In this document: piece by piece, positions 8,956 to 17,456 of the stretch | Layout of the letters: the number at the start of each line of letters is the position of its first letter | Position numbering within the stretch: position 1 is the first letter of the stretch | Origin: Sphingobium sp. | GTDB lineage: Bacteria > Pseudomonadota > Alphaproteobacteria > Sphingomonadales > Sphingomonadaceae | Direction: 5' to 3' | Assembly (NCBI RefSeq): GCF_003248505.1 | Contig: NZ_QFOA01000008.1 | Coordinates: forward strand, 1 to 64,000 | Length of the DNA stretch: 64,000 nt | The notes under the pieces: generated by a model | What the model was told of the DNA's origin: nothing | The model's input: only the letters and a program-made list of their open reading frames with translations | Database searches by the model: none | Translations under genes and position numbers: made by a program

Positions 8956-9000
8956 GTCCGGCTCTTAATCACAATGCTTCCGCATGGGGAATGGATGGCA

Positions 9001-9046
9001 TGAAAAAGCGCGCCGGACCGCCTTGAACGGTCGATGGCGCGCTTTC
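9001..9046 (-). terminator. Intrinsic terminator after ftsZ
   Basis: On the minus strand the arms AAAGCGCGCC and GGCGCGCTTT are perfectly complementary, extended by GACCG/CGGTC around a short loop, and are followed by TTTTTCA. It begins about 28 bases after the ftsZ stop and marks the end of the dcw transcription unit. Confidence 0.85.
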
Positions 9047-9073
9047 CTGACAAGGCGGGCCGAGCCGCGCCCT

Positions 9074-10495
9074 TTACTGGTTGTTCTGGCGATTGAGGAA
9101 ACGCGGGATGTCGACGCCGGTGGCCGTATCGTCCGCACCCGGACCCTTTTCGCTGCCGCGCGTGAGGCCCGCCATGCGTTCGAACAGCGTGCCGCCGGTC
9201 GAGACGCGGGGTGCGGGCGCGGCGGCAGGAGCCGGAGCGGGCGGCGCGGCGCTTTCCGCGTCCAGCACCAGTTCGTCTTCATCGGGATTTTCGTCGGAGA
9301 AGACCGCTGCGGGCTTGGGCGGGGAGAAAGGCGCGGCGGCAGGCTGAACCGGCGCGGGCGCTTCGGGCACGTCGAGTTCGAGCGCTTCGGGCTCCGGCGC
9401 CTTGGCAGAGGTGGCGGGCGTCGCGGGAGCGGCGGGCCTGGGCACGGCGGGGGCCGACTGCGGCACCGACACCGAAGGACGGCTCGCGAAGCTGAACGGC
9501 TGCGTCAGCGGCTGGGCCTGCTGGCCGGTGTCGTTGTCGATGCCGGTCGCCACCACGGACACGCGGATCTTGCCGTTGAGATTGTCGTTGAAGGCGCTGC
9601 CCCAGATGATGTTCGCATCGGGATCGACCAGTTCGCGAATGTGGTTCGCGGCCTCGTCCACTTCCATGAGGCGCATGTCGTCGCCGCCCACGATCGAGAC
9701 GATGACGCCCTTGGCGCCGCGCATCGATACGCCGTCGAGCAGGGGGTTGGCGATCGCCTTTTCCGCCGCCTGGAGCGCGCGACCGTCGCCTTCGGCTTCG
9801 CCGGTGCCCATCATCGCCTTGCCCATTTCGCCCATCACCGACCGCACGTCGGCGAAATCGAGGTTGATGAGGCCCGGCATGATCATGAGGTCGGTGATCG
9901 AGCGCACCCCCTGTTGCAACACCTCGTCCGCCATCTGGAAGGCTTCCTTGAAGGTGGTGTTGGGGTTGGCGATCAGGAACAAATTCTGGTTCGGGATGAC
10001 GATGAGGGTATCGACATGCTTTTGCAGTTCCTCGATCCCGCTTTCCGCCGACTTCATGCGACGGTTGCCCTCGAAGGTGAAGGGCTTCGTCACGACGCCG
10101 ACGGTCAGGATACCGCGGTCGCGCGCGGCCTTGGCGATAACGGGCGCAGCGCCCGTGCCGGTGCCGCCGCCCATGCCGGCGGTGATGAAGCACATGTGCG
10201 CGCCGTTGAGCGCATCTTCGACCGAGGCGATGGTTTCTTCCGCCGCTGCCTTCCCGATTTCGGGACGCGAGCCCGCGCCCAGACCCTCGGTAATCTGCGG
10301 GCCGAGCTGGATGCGGCGTTCGGCGGGCGAGCTGTTGAGTGCCTGCGCGTCGGTATTGGCCACGATGAAGTCCACGCCCTCCACCGAGGCGGCGATCATG
10401 TTGGCGATGGCATTGCCGCCCGCGCCGCCGACGCCGATGACCGCAATACGCGGCTTCAGTTCGTCCACATGGGGCGGGCTGATCTCAATGCTCAT
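9074..10495 (-). CDS. ftsZ: Cell division protein FtsZ
   Basis: A 473-residue tubulin-like GTPase that polymerises into the cytokinetic ring. The signature loop GMGGGTGTG is at 108-116, with GVGGAGGNAI near the start. An Ala/Pro-rich disordered linker follows the GTPase and activation domains, and the protein ends in DIPRFLNRQNNQ, the conserved C-terminal peptide that binds FtsA and other partners. The start at 10495 gives the usual short N-terminus; an in-frame ATG at 10540 would add 15 residues. The 111-base gap to ftsA is one of the few real gaps in the cluster and contains a small GCTTCC/GGAAGC stem (10512-10529). It could hold an extra promoter. Confidence 0.97.
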   Translation of the reverse strand: MSIEISPPHVDELKPRIAVIGVGGAGGNAIANMIAASVEGVDFIVANTDAQALNSSPAERRIQLGPQITEGLGAGSRPEIGKAAAEETIASVEDALNGAHMCFITAGMGGGTGTGAAPVIAKAARDRGILTVGVVTKPFTFEGNRRMKSAESGIEELQKHVDTLIVIPNQNLFLIANPNTTFKEAFQMADEVLQQGVRSITDLMIMPGLINLDFADVRSVMGEMGKAMMGTGEAEGDGRALQAAEKAIANPLLDGVSMRGAKGVIVSIVGGDDMRLMEVDEAANHIRELVDPDANIIWGSAFNDNLNGKIRVSVVATGIDNDTGQQAQPLTQPFSFASRPSVSVPQSAPAVPRPAAPATPATSAKAPEPEALELDVPEAPAPVQPAAAPFSPPKPAAVFSDENPDEDELVLDAESAAPPAPAPAAAPAPRVSTGGTLFERMAGLTRGSEKGPGADDTATGVDIPRFLNRQNNQ

Positions 10496-10606
10496 AATAT
10501 TAGCTCCCTCAGCTTCCTCGTCAGGAAGCGACACCGTCATCTTCTGTTAACACCAGAAAACAGCCTTTTTCACCAGCTATTTTCACCGAAGCGCAATTTT
10601 GTCCGG

Positions 10607-11890
10607 TCAATAGTTCGTCTTGATCGCGCGCATCATCCTTTGCCACCACATCGGCGTCCCCAGTCGATGCACGGTCTGCGGCGCGGGCGCCATCGCGCGG
10701 AGATCAACCGGGTTGGAAGCGCCGTAAAGCGCCAGTCCCGCCAGTGTCGCGAAGGCAGGGCCGCTATGCGCTTCGGGCATGGCGGCAAGGCCGCGCGGAC
10801 GCCCGACGCGCACTGCGCGGCCCAGCGCGCCCTGCGCATAGTCGGCGATGCCCTTCATTTCGGCGCCGCCGCCGGTCAGCACCACCTGCCGCCCGGTCGA
10901 ATGAAAGCCCATGCCCGACAGCGCCGCATTCACCTCGATCATGATCCGGTTCAGCCGTTCGCAAATCACGCCGACGAGCGCCGCGCGCGTGATCTTGCCG
11001 CCTTCGGCATTGGGCCCGGCGACCTGCCCCGGCAGCGCGCTGTCGCCATGGGGCGCCGCGATCTCGATCATTTCGCGAAAATCGCGGGGGTTCTGCATCG
11101 CCGAACCGTAGAAGCATTTGATCCGCTCCGCCTGGCTGCGACGGATGCCGAAGGCCGAGGCGATATCGTCGGTAATGTCCGACGCGCCCATGGCGATGGA
11201 GTGCAGCCCGACCAGCATCCCACCCGCATAGAGCGACACATTGGTGACGCCCGCACCCATCTCCACCAGGGCGACACCCAGGTCGCGCTCCTCCTCCGAC
11301 AAGCAGGCAAGGCCGGTCGCGATCGGCGCAGCGACGATCGAATTGACGTTGAGATAGGCGCCGCGCACGCACAGGTCGAGATTGGCGAGCGGCGCGCCGT
11401 CGGCCAGCACGACATGGATGTCGACGCCCAGCAGGTCGGCGTGCATCCCCAGCGGCTTCTTCACCGGCACCTTGCCGTTGATGGTGAAGCAGGTCGGTTG
11501 CGCATGGAGCACGACGCGGCCGTCGGGATCGATGCCCTGTTGCCCGGTCGTCAGCAGATCGTCGATATCGGCCTGCTCGACGCGATAGCCGCCCATGTCC
11601 CGTTCGACCGTGACGACATCGCTGACCAGGCTGCCGCCCGAAAAGCTGACCCACACATCCTCGATGTTGGTGCCTGCGACGCGTTCGGCCTGCTCGACGG
11701 TTTCCCGCACTGCAAGTTCGGTGCGCTCCATGTCGGCGATGAAGCCGCGCCGCACGCCCCGGCTTTCCCGCTGGCCCGTCCCCAGGATCGCGAGTTCGCC
11801 CGTGTCGGTGCGACCGGCGATCAGCGCCGACACTTTCCAGGAGCCAATGTCGACCGCCGTAATGAGCTTTTCGACCTTGGGCTGCGCCAT
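10607..11890 (-). CDS. ftsA: Cell division protein FtsA
   Basis: A 427-residue actin-like ATPase that tethers FtsZ filaments to the membrane and recruits later division proteins. The phosphate-binding motif is AVDIGSWKVSALI (12-24), and the second loop is VLTGGGAEMKG near residue 340. The protein ends in an aromatic, basic amphipathic helix (PMWWQRMMRAIKTNY), the membrane-targeting sequence. It starts 4 bases after the ftsQ stop, consistent with translational coupling. Confidence 0.97.
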   Translation of the reverse strand: MAQPKVEKLITAVDIGSWKVSALIAGRTDTGELAILGTGQRESRGVRRGFIADMERTELAVRETVEQAERVAGTNIEDVWVSFSGGSLVSDVVTVERDMGGYRVEQADIDDLLTTGQQGIDPDGRVVLHAQPTCFTINGKVPVKKPLGMHADLLGVDIHVVLADGAPLANLDLCVRGAYLNVNSIVAAPIATGLACLSEEERDLGVALVEMGAGVTNVSLYAGGMLVGLHSIAMGASDITDDIASAFGIRRSQAERIKCFYGSAMQNPRDFREMIEIAAPHGDSALPGQVAGPNAEGGKITRAALVGVICERLNRIMIEVNAALSGMGFHSTGRQVVLTGGGAEMKGIADYAQGALGRAVRVGRPRGLAAMPEAHSGPAFATLAGLALYGASNPVDLRAMAPAPQTVHRLGTPMWWQRMMRAIKTNY

Positions 11891-11894
11891 GGGA

Positions 11895-12833
11895 TCAGCC
11901 TTCCTCGCCCGGCGTCGAAGCCTTGGCGCTTGCGGCGTCGGTCGGCTTTTCCTGCACCTGGCCCTGCGGCAGGCGCAGGACGAAGCGGTCGGGATCGCGC
12001 ATGTCGAACTTCACGATGCCACGGCCCAGCAGCCGGTTTACCCCGTCCATCCGCGCGAAATTGACGAGGGCGGAGGCGGAGGAACGCTCGCCTTCGGGCA
12101 GCGAAAGCGTTTCGCCCGACTGGAAGCGCAGGTCCCAGCGGCGATTGCCGACCCAGGTCGCGCCCGCCAGCATGGGTTTCAATGCCGGGGCATTTTCCAT
12201 CAGCTTGTTGAGGCCCGCCGTCTGCGTATTCGCATTGGGGCCGACGACCAGCGGCAGGTCGGGCATCGCGCTGGCGGACACCGATTGCAACACCACGCCG
12301 TTCACGTCGATGAGGTGAAGCTGGCCATTATGCTGCCACACCGCCACCGGTTCCCGCTCGACGATGTCGACGACGAGCGTGTCGGGCAGACGCCGGGAAA
12401 TGCGCGCGTCCTTGACCCAGCCGAGCTTCAGCATCTCGTCGCGGACCTTGGGCAGGTCGAGCGAGAGCATCGAGCGGTCCACCTGTCCCAGAGCGATGTT
12501 GTAGACCGACAGTTCGTCCATCCGTTCCACGCCGCGCACCTCGACCTTGTCGACTTCGAACCCGGCACGCGCGGCGAGATCGGCGGCCTGCGCCCGCATC
12601 ATGCCGGGCACGCCTGCGAAAATGGCGATGGCGATGACGATGCCGCCGACGATGCCGACGATGGCCCAGCTGGCCATGCGCTGAAGCGTGGCTTCGCTGA
12701 CGGGGAGGATTTCGATCAGGTTGTCGACCCAGCTGCGACGCTTGAGCGCGCGCCCGCGACCGCCCCTGGTCGCCCGCCCCTTCGCGCTGCTGAGCCGGGC
12801 GGTGCCGCCGCGACGGATGCGTGCTTCAGCCAT
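11895..12833 (-). CDS. ftsQ: Cell division protein FtsQ
   Basis: A 312-residue bitopic divisome protein. A basic cytoplasmic N-terminus (1-52, many Arg) is followed by one membrane segment (about 54-76), a POTRA domain beginning near 93 (VDKVEVRGVERMDEL) and the FtsQ domain. In the family it links FtsB/FtsL to the early division proteins. The start overlaps the ddl stop by eight bases. The acidic tail DAASAKASTPGEEG is probably disordered. Confidence 0.94.
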   Translation of the reverse strand: MAEARIRRGGTARLSSAKGRATRGGRGRALKRRSWVDNLIEILPVSEATLQRMASWAIVGIVGGIVIAIAIFAGVPGMMRAQAADLAARAGFEVDKVEVRGVERMDELSVYNIALGQVDRSMLSLDLPKVRDEMLKLGWVKDARISRRLPDTLVVDIVEREPVAVWQHNGQLHLIDVNGVVLQSVSASAMPDLPLVVGPNANTQTAGLNKLMENAPALKPMLAGATWVGNRRWDLRFQSGETLSLPEGERSSASALVNFARMDGVNRLLGRGIVKFDMRDPDRFVLRLPQGQVQEKPTDAASAKASTPGEEG

Positions 12834-13776
12834 GCTTCTGCCCCCCGGCGCGGGTCAGCGCCTCCTCCACGATCATCTCGACCAGCGTCGCATAGTCAAT
12901 CCCCAGCTTCGCCGCCTGTTCGGGAACGAGGCTTAGCGGCGTCATGCCCGGTTGCGTGTTGACCTCCAGCAGGAACAGCCCCTCTATCCCCTGGCTGTCG
13001 TCCCAACGGAAGTCGGAGCGCGACGCCCCCCTGCAGCCGAGCAGCCGGTGCGCCCGCAGCGCGATCGCCCGGCACGCTTCGGTGATTTCGGGCGGGATGT
13101 CGGCGGGACAGACATGTTCGGTCATGCCGTCGGTATATTTCGCGTCGAAATCGTAAAAGCCGCTCTTGGGCCGCAATTCGGTGACCAGCAGCGCTTCCTC
13201 ACCCAGCACGGCGGTGGTGAGTTCGCGACCGCGAATATAGGGTTCGGCCAGCAATTCGGCAAAGTCCTGCCACGGCCCTGCACTGTTGCGGCCGATGGGG
13301 TTGCCGTAATTGCCCTCCGCCGTCACGATGGCGACGCCGACCGAGCTGCCCTCGTTCACGGGCTTGAGCACATAGGGGCGCGGCAGCGGGTCGCGTTCGA
13401 ACAGGCTTTCGCTTTCGACGATATGGCCGCCGGGCATGGGGATGCCATGGGGGACGAGCGCCTGCTTGGTCAGTTGCTTGTCGATGGCAATGACCGAAGT
13501 AGCGAGGCCCGAATGGGTGTAGGTCAGGCCCATGATATCCATCAGGCCCTGGATCGTGCCGTCCTCCCCCGGAACGCCGTGCAGCGCGTTGAAAACCACG
13601 TCCGCCTTCGTTTCGGCAAGGCTCTGCGCGACGGCGCGGTCCATATCGATGCGGGTGACGCGATGACCGCGCGATTCGAGCGCCTTGGCGACGCCCTCCC
13701 CGCTCGACATCGAGACCGGACGCTCCGCCGACCAGCCGCCCATCAGGACCGCGACATGCCAGGGACCGCGGCTCAT
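12826..13776 (-). CDS. ddl: D-alanine--D-alanine ligase
   Basis: A 316-residue ATP-grasp ligase that makes the D-Ala-D-Ala dipeptide used by MurF. Motifs include HVAVLMGGWSAERPVS at the N-terminus, NALHGVPGEDGTIQG, KPVNEGSSVG, and the metal/substrate-binding LLEVNTQPGMTPLS near the C-terminus. The start is the ATG forming ATGA with the murB stop; the frame is open further upstream inside murB. Length is normal. Confidence 0.96.
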   Translation of the reverse strand: MSRGPWHVAVLMGGWSAERPVSMSSGEGVAKALESRGHRVTRIDMDRAVAQSLAETKADVVFNALHGVPGEDGTIQGLMDIMGLTYTHSGLATSVIAIDKQLTKQALVPHGIPMPGGHIVESESLFERDPLPRPYVLKPVNEGSSVGVAIVTAEGNYGNPIGRNSAGPWQDFAELLAEPYIRGRELTTAVLGEEALLVTELRPKSGFYDFDAKYTDGMTEHVCPADIPPEITEACRAIALRAHRLLGCRGASRSDFRWDDSQGIEGLFLLEVNTQPGMTPLSLVPEQAAKLGIDYATLVEMIVEEALTRAGGQKHG

Positions 13777-14672
13777 TTCGCCACCCCGACGCGCTGAATT
13801 TCCCATTCCAGTTCTATTCCACTTTTTTCGCGCACGCGGCGACGGACTTCCTCGCCCAGCGCTTCGATATCGGCACTGGTCGCGTCGCCGGTGTTGAGGA
13901 GGAAATTGGTGTGCTTTTCGCTGACCTGCGCGCCGCCGACCCGAAGACCGCGACAGCCCGCCTCGTCCACCAGCGCCCAGGCCCGGTGCCCGTCCGGGTT
14001 CTTGAACGTCGATCCGCCGGTCTTGCTGCGCAGCGGCTGGCTTTCCTCGCGCGCGGCGGCGATACGGTCCATTTCCGCCTGGATCGCGGCAGGATCGCCG
14101 GGATGGCCGCGAAAGGTCGCGCCGACGACCACCGCGCCTGCGGGCAGGGTCGAATGGCGATAGGTATAGCCAAGGTCCGCGACGGGCAGCGTCACCCGCT
14201 CGCCCGAACGCAGCACGACCTGCGCCTCGACAAGGATGTCGCGGGTTTCGCGACCATAGGCGCCGCCGTTCATGCGCACGAACCCGCCGACCGTGCCGGG
14301 GATGGAGCGGAGAAATTCGAGGCCCGCAATGCCCGCGTCCCGCGCGGTCGAGGACACGAGGATGCCGGATGCGCCGCCGCCGCAGACGAGCGCGGTGGCG
14401 TCCGCCTGCTCGACCCGCGCAAATGCCTTGCCAAGGCGCACGACGACACCGGGCACGCCGCCGTCGCGGACGATGAGGTTGGAGCCGAGGCCCAGCGCCA
14501 TGACGGGAATGGCGGGATCGAGATCGCGCAGGAAGGCGGAAAGATCGTCGGCGTCCTGCGGTTCGAACAGCCATTGCGCAGCGCCGCCCGCCTTGAACCA
14601 GACGAGCGGGGCGAGCGGGGCGTCGGGCCGGATCGAGCCGCGAACGGGAGGAAGGGCCGCCGTTGCGGTCAA
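13773..14672 (-). CDS. murB: UDP-N-acetylenolpyruvoylglucosamine reductase
   Basis: A flavoenzyme that reduces UDP-GlcNAc-enolpyruvate to UDP-MurNAc. The FAD-binding region reads GLGSNLIVRDGG and FLRSIPGTVGGFVRMNGGAYG; the catalytic segment is SKTGGSTFKNP, with SEKHTNFLLN further on. No ATG lies near the expected N-terminus. The start chosen is TTG at 14672, which overlaps the stop of the preceding small gene (TTGA) and gives 299 residues; a GTG at 14687 is the alternative. The identity is certain, the start less so. Confidence 0.93.
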   Translation of the reverse strand: MTATAALPPVRGSIRPDAPLAPLVWFKAGGAAQWLFEPQDADDLSAFLRDLDPAIPVMALGLGSNLIVRDGGVPGVVVRLGKAFARVEQADATALVCGGGASGILVSSTARDAGIAGLEFLRSIPGTVGGFVRMNGGAYGRETRDILVEAQVVLRSGERVTLPVADLGYTYRHSTLPAGAVVVGATFRGHPGDPAAIQAEMDRIAAAREESQPLRSKTGGSTFKNPDGHRAWALVDEAGCRGLRVGGAQVSEKHTNFLLNTGDATSADIEALGEEVRRRVREKSGIELEWEIQRVGVAK

Positions 14673-14866
14673 GAGCGAAAGCCCCACAGGGTCATCCACC
14701 CCTTGAGCGCGCGCATGTTCGCTTCGCCCGCCTGCCCTGCCGCGCGGCTTACCTCGACCTGGCGCTGCGCCGCATCGACCATGTCGCGGGCGACTTCGAT
14801 CCCCTTCATCTGCGCATCGATTACGCGCTTCTGCATTTCCAGGCCGACGGTGAACAGCTCGAACAT
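14669..14866 (-). CDS. Unknown 65-residue protein inside the dcw cluster
   Basis: A small gene between murC and murB. Its ATG overlaps the murC stop (TGATG), its stop overlaps the murB TTG start (TTGA), and AAGGAAA sits eight bases before the ATG. The product is almost entirely helical in character (MFELFTVGLEMQKRVIDAQ at the N-terminus), with no signal peptide or membrane segment. It ends in an amphipathic stretch carrying W57 and W61 (LKGWMTLWGFRS). The helical pattern loosely recalls phasin-like proteins. No standard dcw gene matches it. Translation is well supported by the overlaps; the function is unknown. Confidence 0.75.
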   Translation of the reverse strand: MFELFTVGLEMQKRVIDAQMKGIEVARDMVDAAQRQVEVSRAAGQAGEANMRALKGWMTLWGFRS

Positions 14867-16293
14867 CAGGCGGTTTCCTTGACCTTGGCGGCGACGGCAG
14901 GCGCAAGGCCCGCCGCCCATTTGGTGATATCGCCCGCACCGAGGCAGATGACCATGTCGTCCGGCTGGATGTCGGCAGCGATATGGGCGGCAAGATCGTC
15001 GGCGTCGACCACGGTCGCGGCGTTGCGGTGGCCGCGCCGCTTGAGCCCGGCGACCAGCGCTGCGCTGTCCACACCCTCGATCGGCTGTTCGCCCGCCGTA
15101 TAGACGGGCACCGCATAGACGATGTCGGCGTCGTTGAACGCCTGCTGGAATTCGTCCATCAGATCGTGCAGGCGCGTGAAGCGGTGCGGCTGGACGACGG
15201 CGACGACACGGCCCTTCGCGCCCTCACGCGCGGCGGCGAGAACGGCTTTGATCTCGACCGGGTGATGGCCGTAATCGTCGATGACAGTCGCAGACCCTTC
15301 CCCCACCGCGATCTCGCCCACCTTGGTGAAGCGCCGCTTGACGCCGCCGAATTGGGCGAAGCCGGTTTGGACGGTCGCATCGTCGATGCCCATCTGAAGC
15401 GCGACGCCGATCGCGGCCATGGCATTGAGCACATTGTGGCGGCCGGGCATCGGCATTTCGATGCCCTCGATCCGGCGGACCGATCCGTCGCGCTCACGAA
15501 TCTGCACGTCGAAGCGGTTGCCGCCGGGAATGGGCTGTACATTCTCGCCGCGAATGTCGGCCTGCGCCGAAAAGCCGTAGGTCACGATACGGCGGTCCTG
15601 CACGCGCGGCAGGATCGCCTGCACTTCGGGATGATCGAGGCAGAGCATCGCCGCGCCGTAGAAGGGCACGTTGCCCACGAACTCGACAAAGGCGTCCTTC
15701 ACCCGGTCGAAGCTGCCATAATGGTCGAGATGTTCGGGATCGATGTTCGTGACGACCGCCAGCGTGCCGTCGAGACGCAGGAAGCTGCCGTCACTTTCGT
15801 CCGCTTCCACCACCATCCAGTCGCTGTTGCCGAGGCGGGCGTTGGAACCGTAGCTGTTGATGATGCCGCCGTTAATGACCGTCGGGTCCACTCCGCCCGC
15901 ATCGAGCAGCGCGGCGACCATCGAGGTGGTCGTCGTCTTGCCATGCGTGCCCGCCACTGCGACGGTGGATTTAAGGCGCATCAGTTCGGCCAGCATTTCC
16001 GCGCGACGAATGACGGGGATGCGGGTTTCGAGCGCCAGTTCGACTTCGGGATTGCCGCGCTTGATCGCGGTGGAAGTGACGACCACGGCAGCATCGCCCA
16101 GATTTTCGGCCTTATGGCCGATCATCACCTTGATGCCCTTTTTCCGCAGCCCCTCGATCACATAGCCTTCGGCCATGTCGGACCCCTGGACCGCGTAGCC
16201 CAGATTGTGCATCACCTCGGCGATGCCGGACATGCCGATGCCGCCGATGCCGATGAAATGGATCGTGCCGATGTCGGTGCCGACACCCTTCAT
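14866..16293 (-). CDS. murC: UDP-N-acetylmuramate--L-alanine ligase
   Basis: A 475-residue Mur ligase that adds L-Ala to UDP-MurNAc, the first step in the stem peptide. The N-terminal nucleotide-binding motif is IHFIGIGGIGMSGIAEVM, and the ATP loop is GTHGKTTTT (115-123). Other landmarks are EADESDGSFL and IDDYGHHPVEI. The start forms ATGA with the murG stop. The stop overlaps the ATG of the 65-residue gene. Confidence 0.97.
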   Translation of the reverse strand: MKGVGTDIGTIHFIGIGGIGMSGIAEVMHNLGYAVQGSDMAEGYVIEGLRKKGIKVMIGHKAENLGDAAVVVTSTAIKRGNPEVELALETRIPVIRRAEMLAELMRLKSTVAVAGTHGKTTTTSMVAALLDAGGVDPTVINGGIINSYGSNARLGNSDWMVVEADESDGSFLRLDGTLAVVTNIDPEHLDHYGSFDRVKDAFVEFVGNVPFYGAAMLCLDHPEVQAILPRVQDRRIVTYGFSAQADIRGENVQPIPGGNRFDVQIRERDGSVRRIEGIEMPMPGRHNVLNAMAAIGVALQMGIDDATVQTGFAQFGGVKRRFTKVGEIAVGEGSATVIDDYGHHPVEIKAVLAAAREGAKGRVVAVVQPHRFTRLHDLMDEFQQAFNDADIVYAVPVYTAGEQPIEGVDSAALVAGLKRRGHRNAATVVDADDLAAHIAADIQPDDMVICLGAGDITKWAAGLAPAVAAKVKETA

Positions 16294-17456
16294 GCGGGAA
16301 CTCCCTGGAGATTGAGCGTCGTCGGCGTCGGGCCGACCTTGACGGGATCGTTCATGATCGGTGCCTTGCCGATGCTTTCGAGCAGGTCCGCCATGTCGCG
16401 CGCCGCGTCGGGGCGACCGCAATTCCATGCGCGCTTGGCCGCGTTCTGAAGCGCGCCCGGCTCCATCGCCATTTTCTGCATCTGCTTGGCAAGTTCGACG
16501 GCGGTGAAGCGCGACTGCGGGATGGTGCGCGCGCCGCCCGCTTCGGTCATCTCGCGGGCGTTGGCGGTCTGGTGATCGTCCATCGCGCCGGGCAGCGGCA
16601 CGAGGATCGCGGGGCGACCGGCGCAGGTCAGTTCGGCCAGCGTCGATGCGCCCGCCCGCGCGATCACCAGGTGCGACCAGCCGAGTTTTTCGGGAACGTC
16701 GTTGAAATAGGTGGCGAGGTCGGCGGGAATTTCCATCTCCGCATAGGTCCGGCGCACCCGCTCGATATCCTCGGCGCGGCATTGCTGCGTCACCTGAAGG
16801 CGGCGGCGGAGCGCGACGGGGAGCATGGAGAGACCCTCGGGCACCACGCTCGACAGGATGGTCGCGCCCTGGCTGCCGCCGATGACGAGGACACGGAACA
16901 CGCTTTCGTCGGTGAGCGCGGGAAATTCCTCCTCGCGCAGCTGCTTCACTTCTTCGCGGACCGGGTTGCCGATCAGGTGGACCTTGGCGGCGTGGCGGCG
17001 CCTGAGGCGCTGCACGTCGGGGTAGGCAGTGGCGATGGCGGCGACGCGCCCGGCAAGCAGGCGATTGACGCGCCCCAGGACGGCGTTCTGTTCGTGGATG
17101 GCGGTGGGAATGCCATCGGCCAGCGCGCCCAGCAGAGCGGGCATGGCGGGATAGCCGCCGAAGCCGACGACGGCGGTGGGGCGGAAGGTTTCGTTGAGGC
17201 GCCGGGCCATCGCGCGGCCTGCGAGGATGGCTTTCAGCGCACCGGGCCAGCTTGCCGGGTTTTTCGTCATGCGCCCGGCAGGCATCACGTGCACCTGCGC
17301 GCTTTCGAAGATGCCGGGGATTTTCGCTCCGCGCTCGTCGGTGACCAAGGCGACGCGGTGGCCGCGCGCCATCAACTCTTCCGCGACCGCATGGGCGGGA
17401 ATCATGTGACCCCCCGTCCCGCCGGCAGCGAGGACGAAGTGACGGGAAATGCTCAT
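16290..17456 (-). CDS. murG: Lipid II synthase (UDP-GlcNAc transferase) MurG
   Basis: A 388-residue GT-B glycosyltransferase that adds GlcNAc to lipid I at the inner face of the membrane. The glycine-rich loop is LAAGGTGGHMIPAHAVAEEL (9-28), a second is VIGGSQGA, and the acceptor or donor region includes ARAGASTLAEL. The ATG overlaps the ftsW stop (ATGA), coupling the flippase/polymerase partner to lipid II synthesis. Confidence 0.96.
   Translation of the reverse strand: MSISRHFVLAAGGTGGHMIPAHAVAEELMARGHRVALVTDERGAKIPGIFESAQVHVMPAGRMTKNPASWPGALKAILAGRAMARRLNETFRPTAVVGFGGYPAMPALLGALADGIPTAIHEQNAVLGRVNRLLAGRVAAIATAYPDVQRLRRRHAAKVHLIGNPVREEVKQLREEEFPALTDESVFRVLVIGGSQGATILSSVVPEGLSMLPVALRRRLQVTQQCRAEDIERVRRTYAEMEIPADLATYFNDVPEKLGWSHLVIARAGASTLAELTCAGRPAILVPLPGAMDDHQTANAREMTEAGGARTIPQSRFTAVELAKQMQKMAMEPGALQNAAKRAWNCGRPDAARDMADLLESIGKAPIMNDPVKVGPTPTTLNLQGVPA

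Noticed and set aside
8984..12064. A 1026-codon open frame on the plus strand antisense to ftsZ, ftsA and ftsQ
   Set aside because: It mirrors the codon structure of the real high-GC genes on the other strand, gives an Arg/His/Gly-rich product without any known motif, and lacks a ribosome binding site. Similar mirror frames lie opposite gcvP (920-3007), dgt (5677-8415) and argS (36124-38793).
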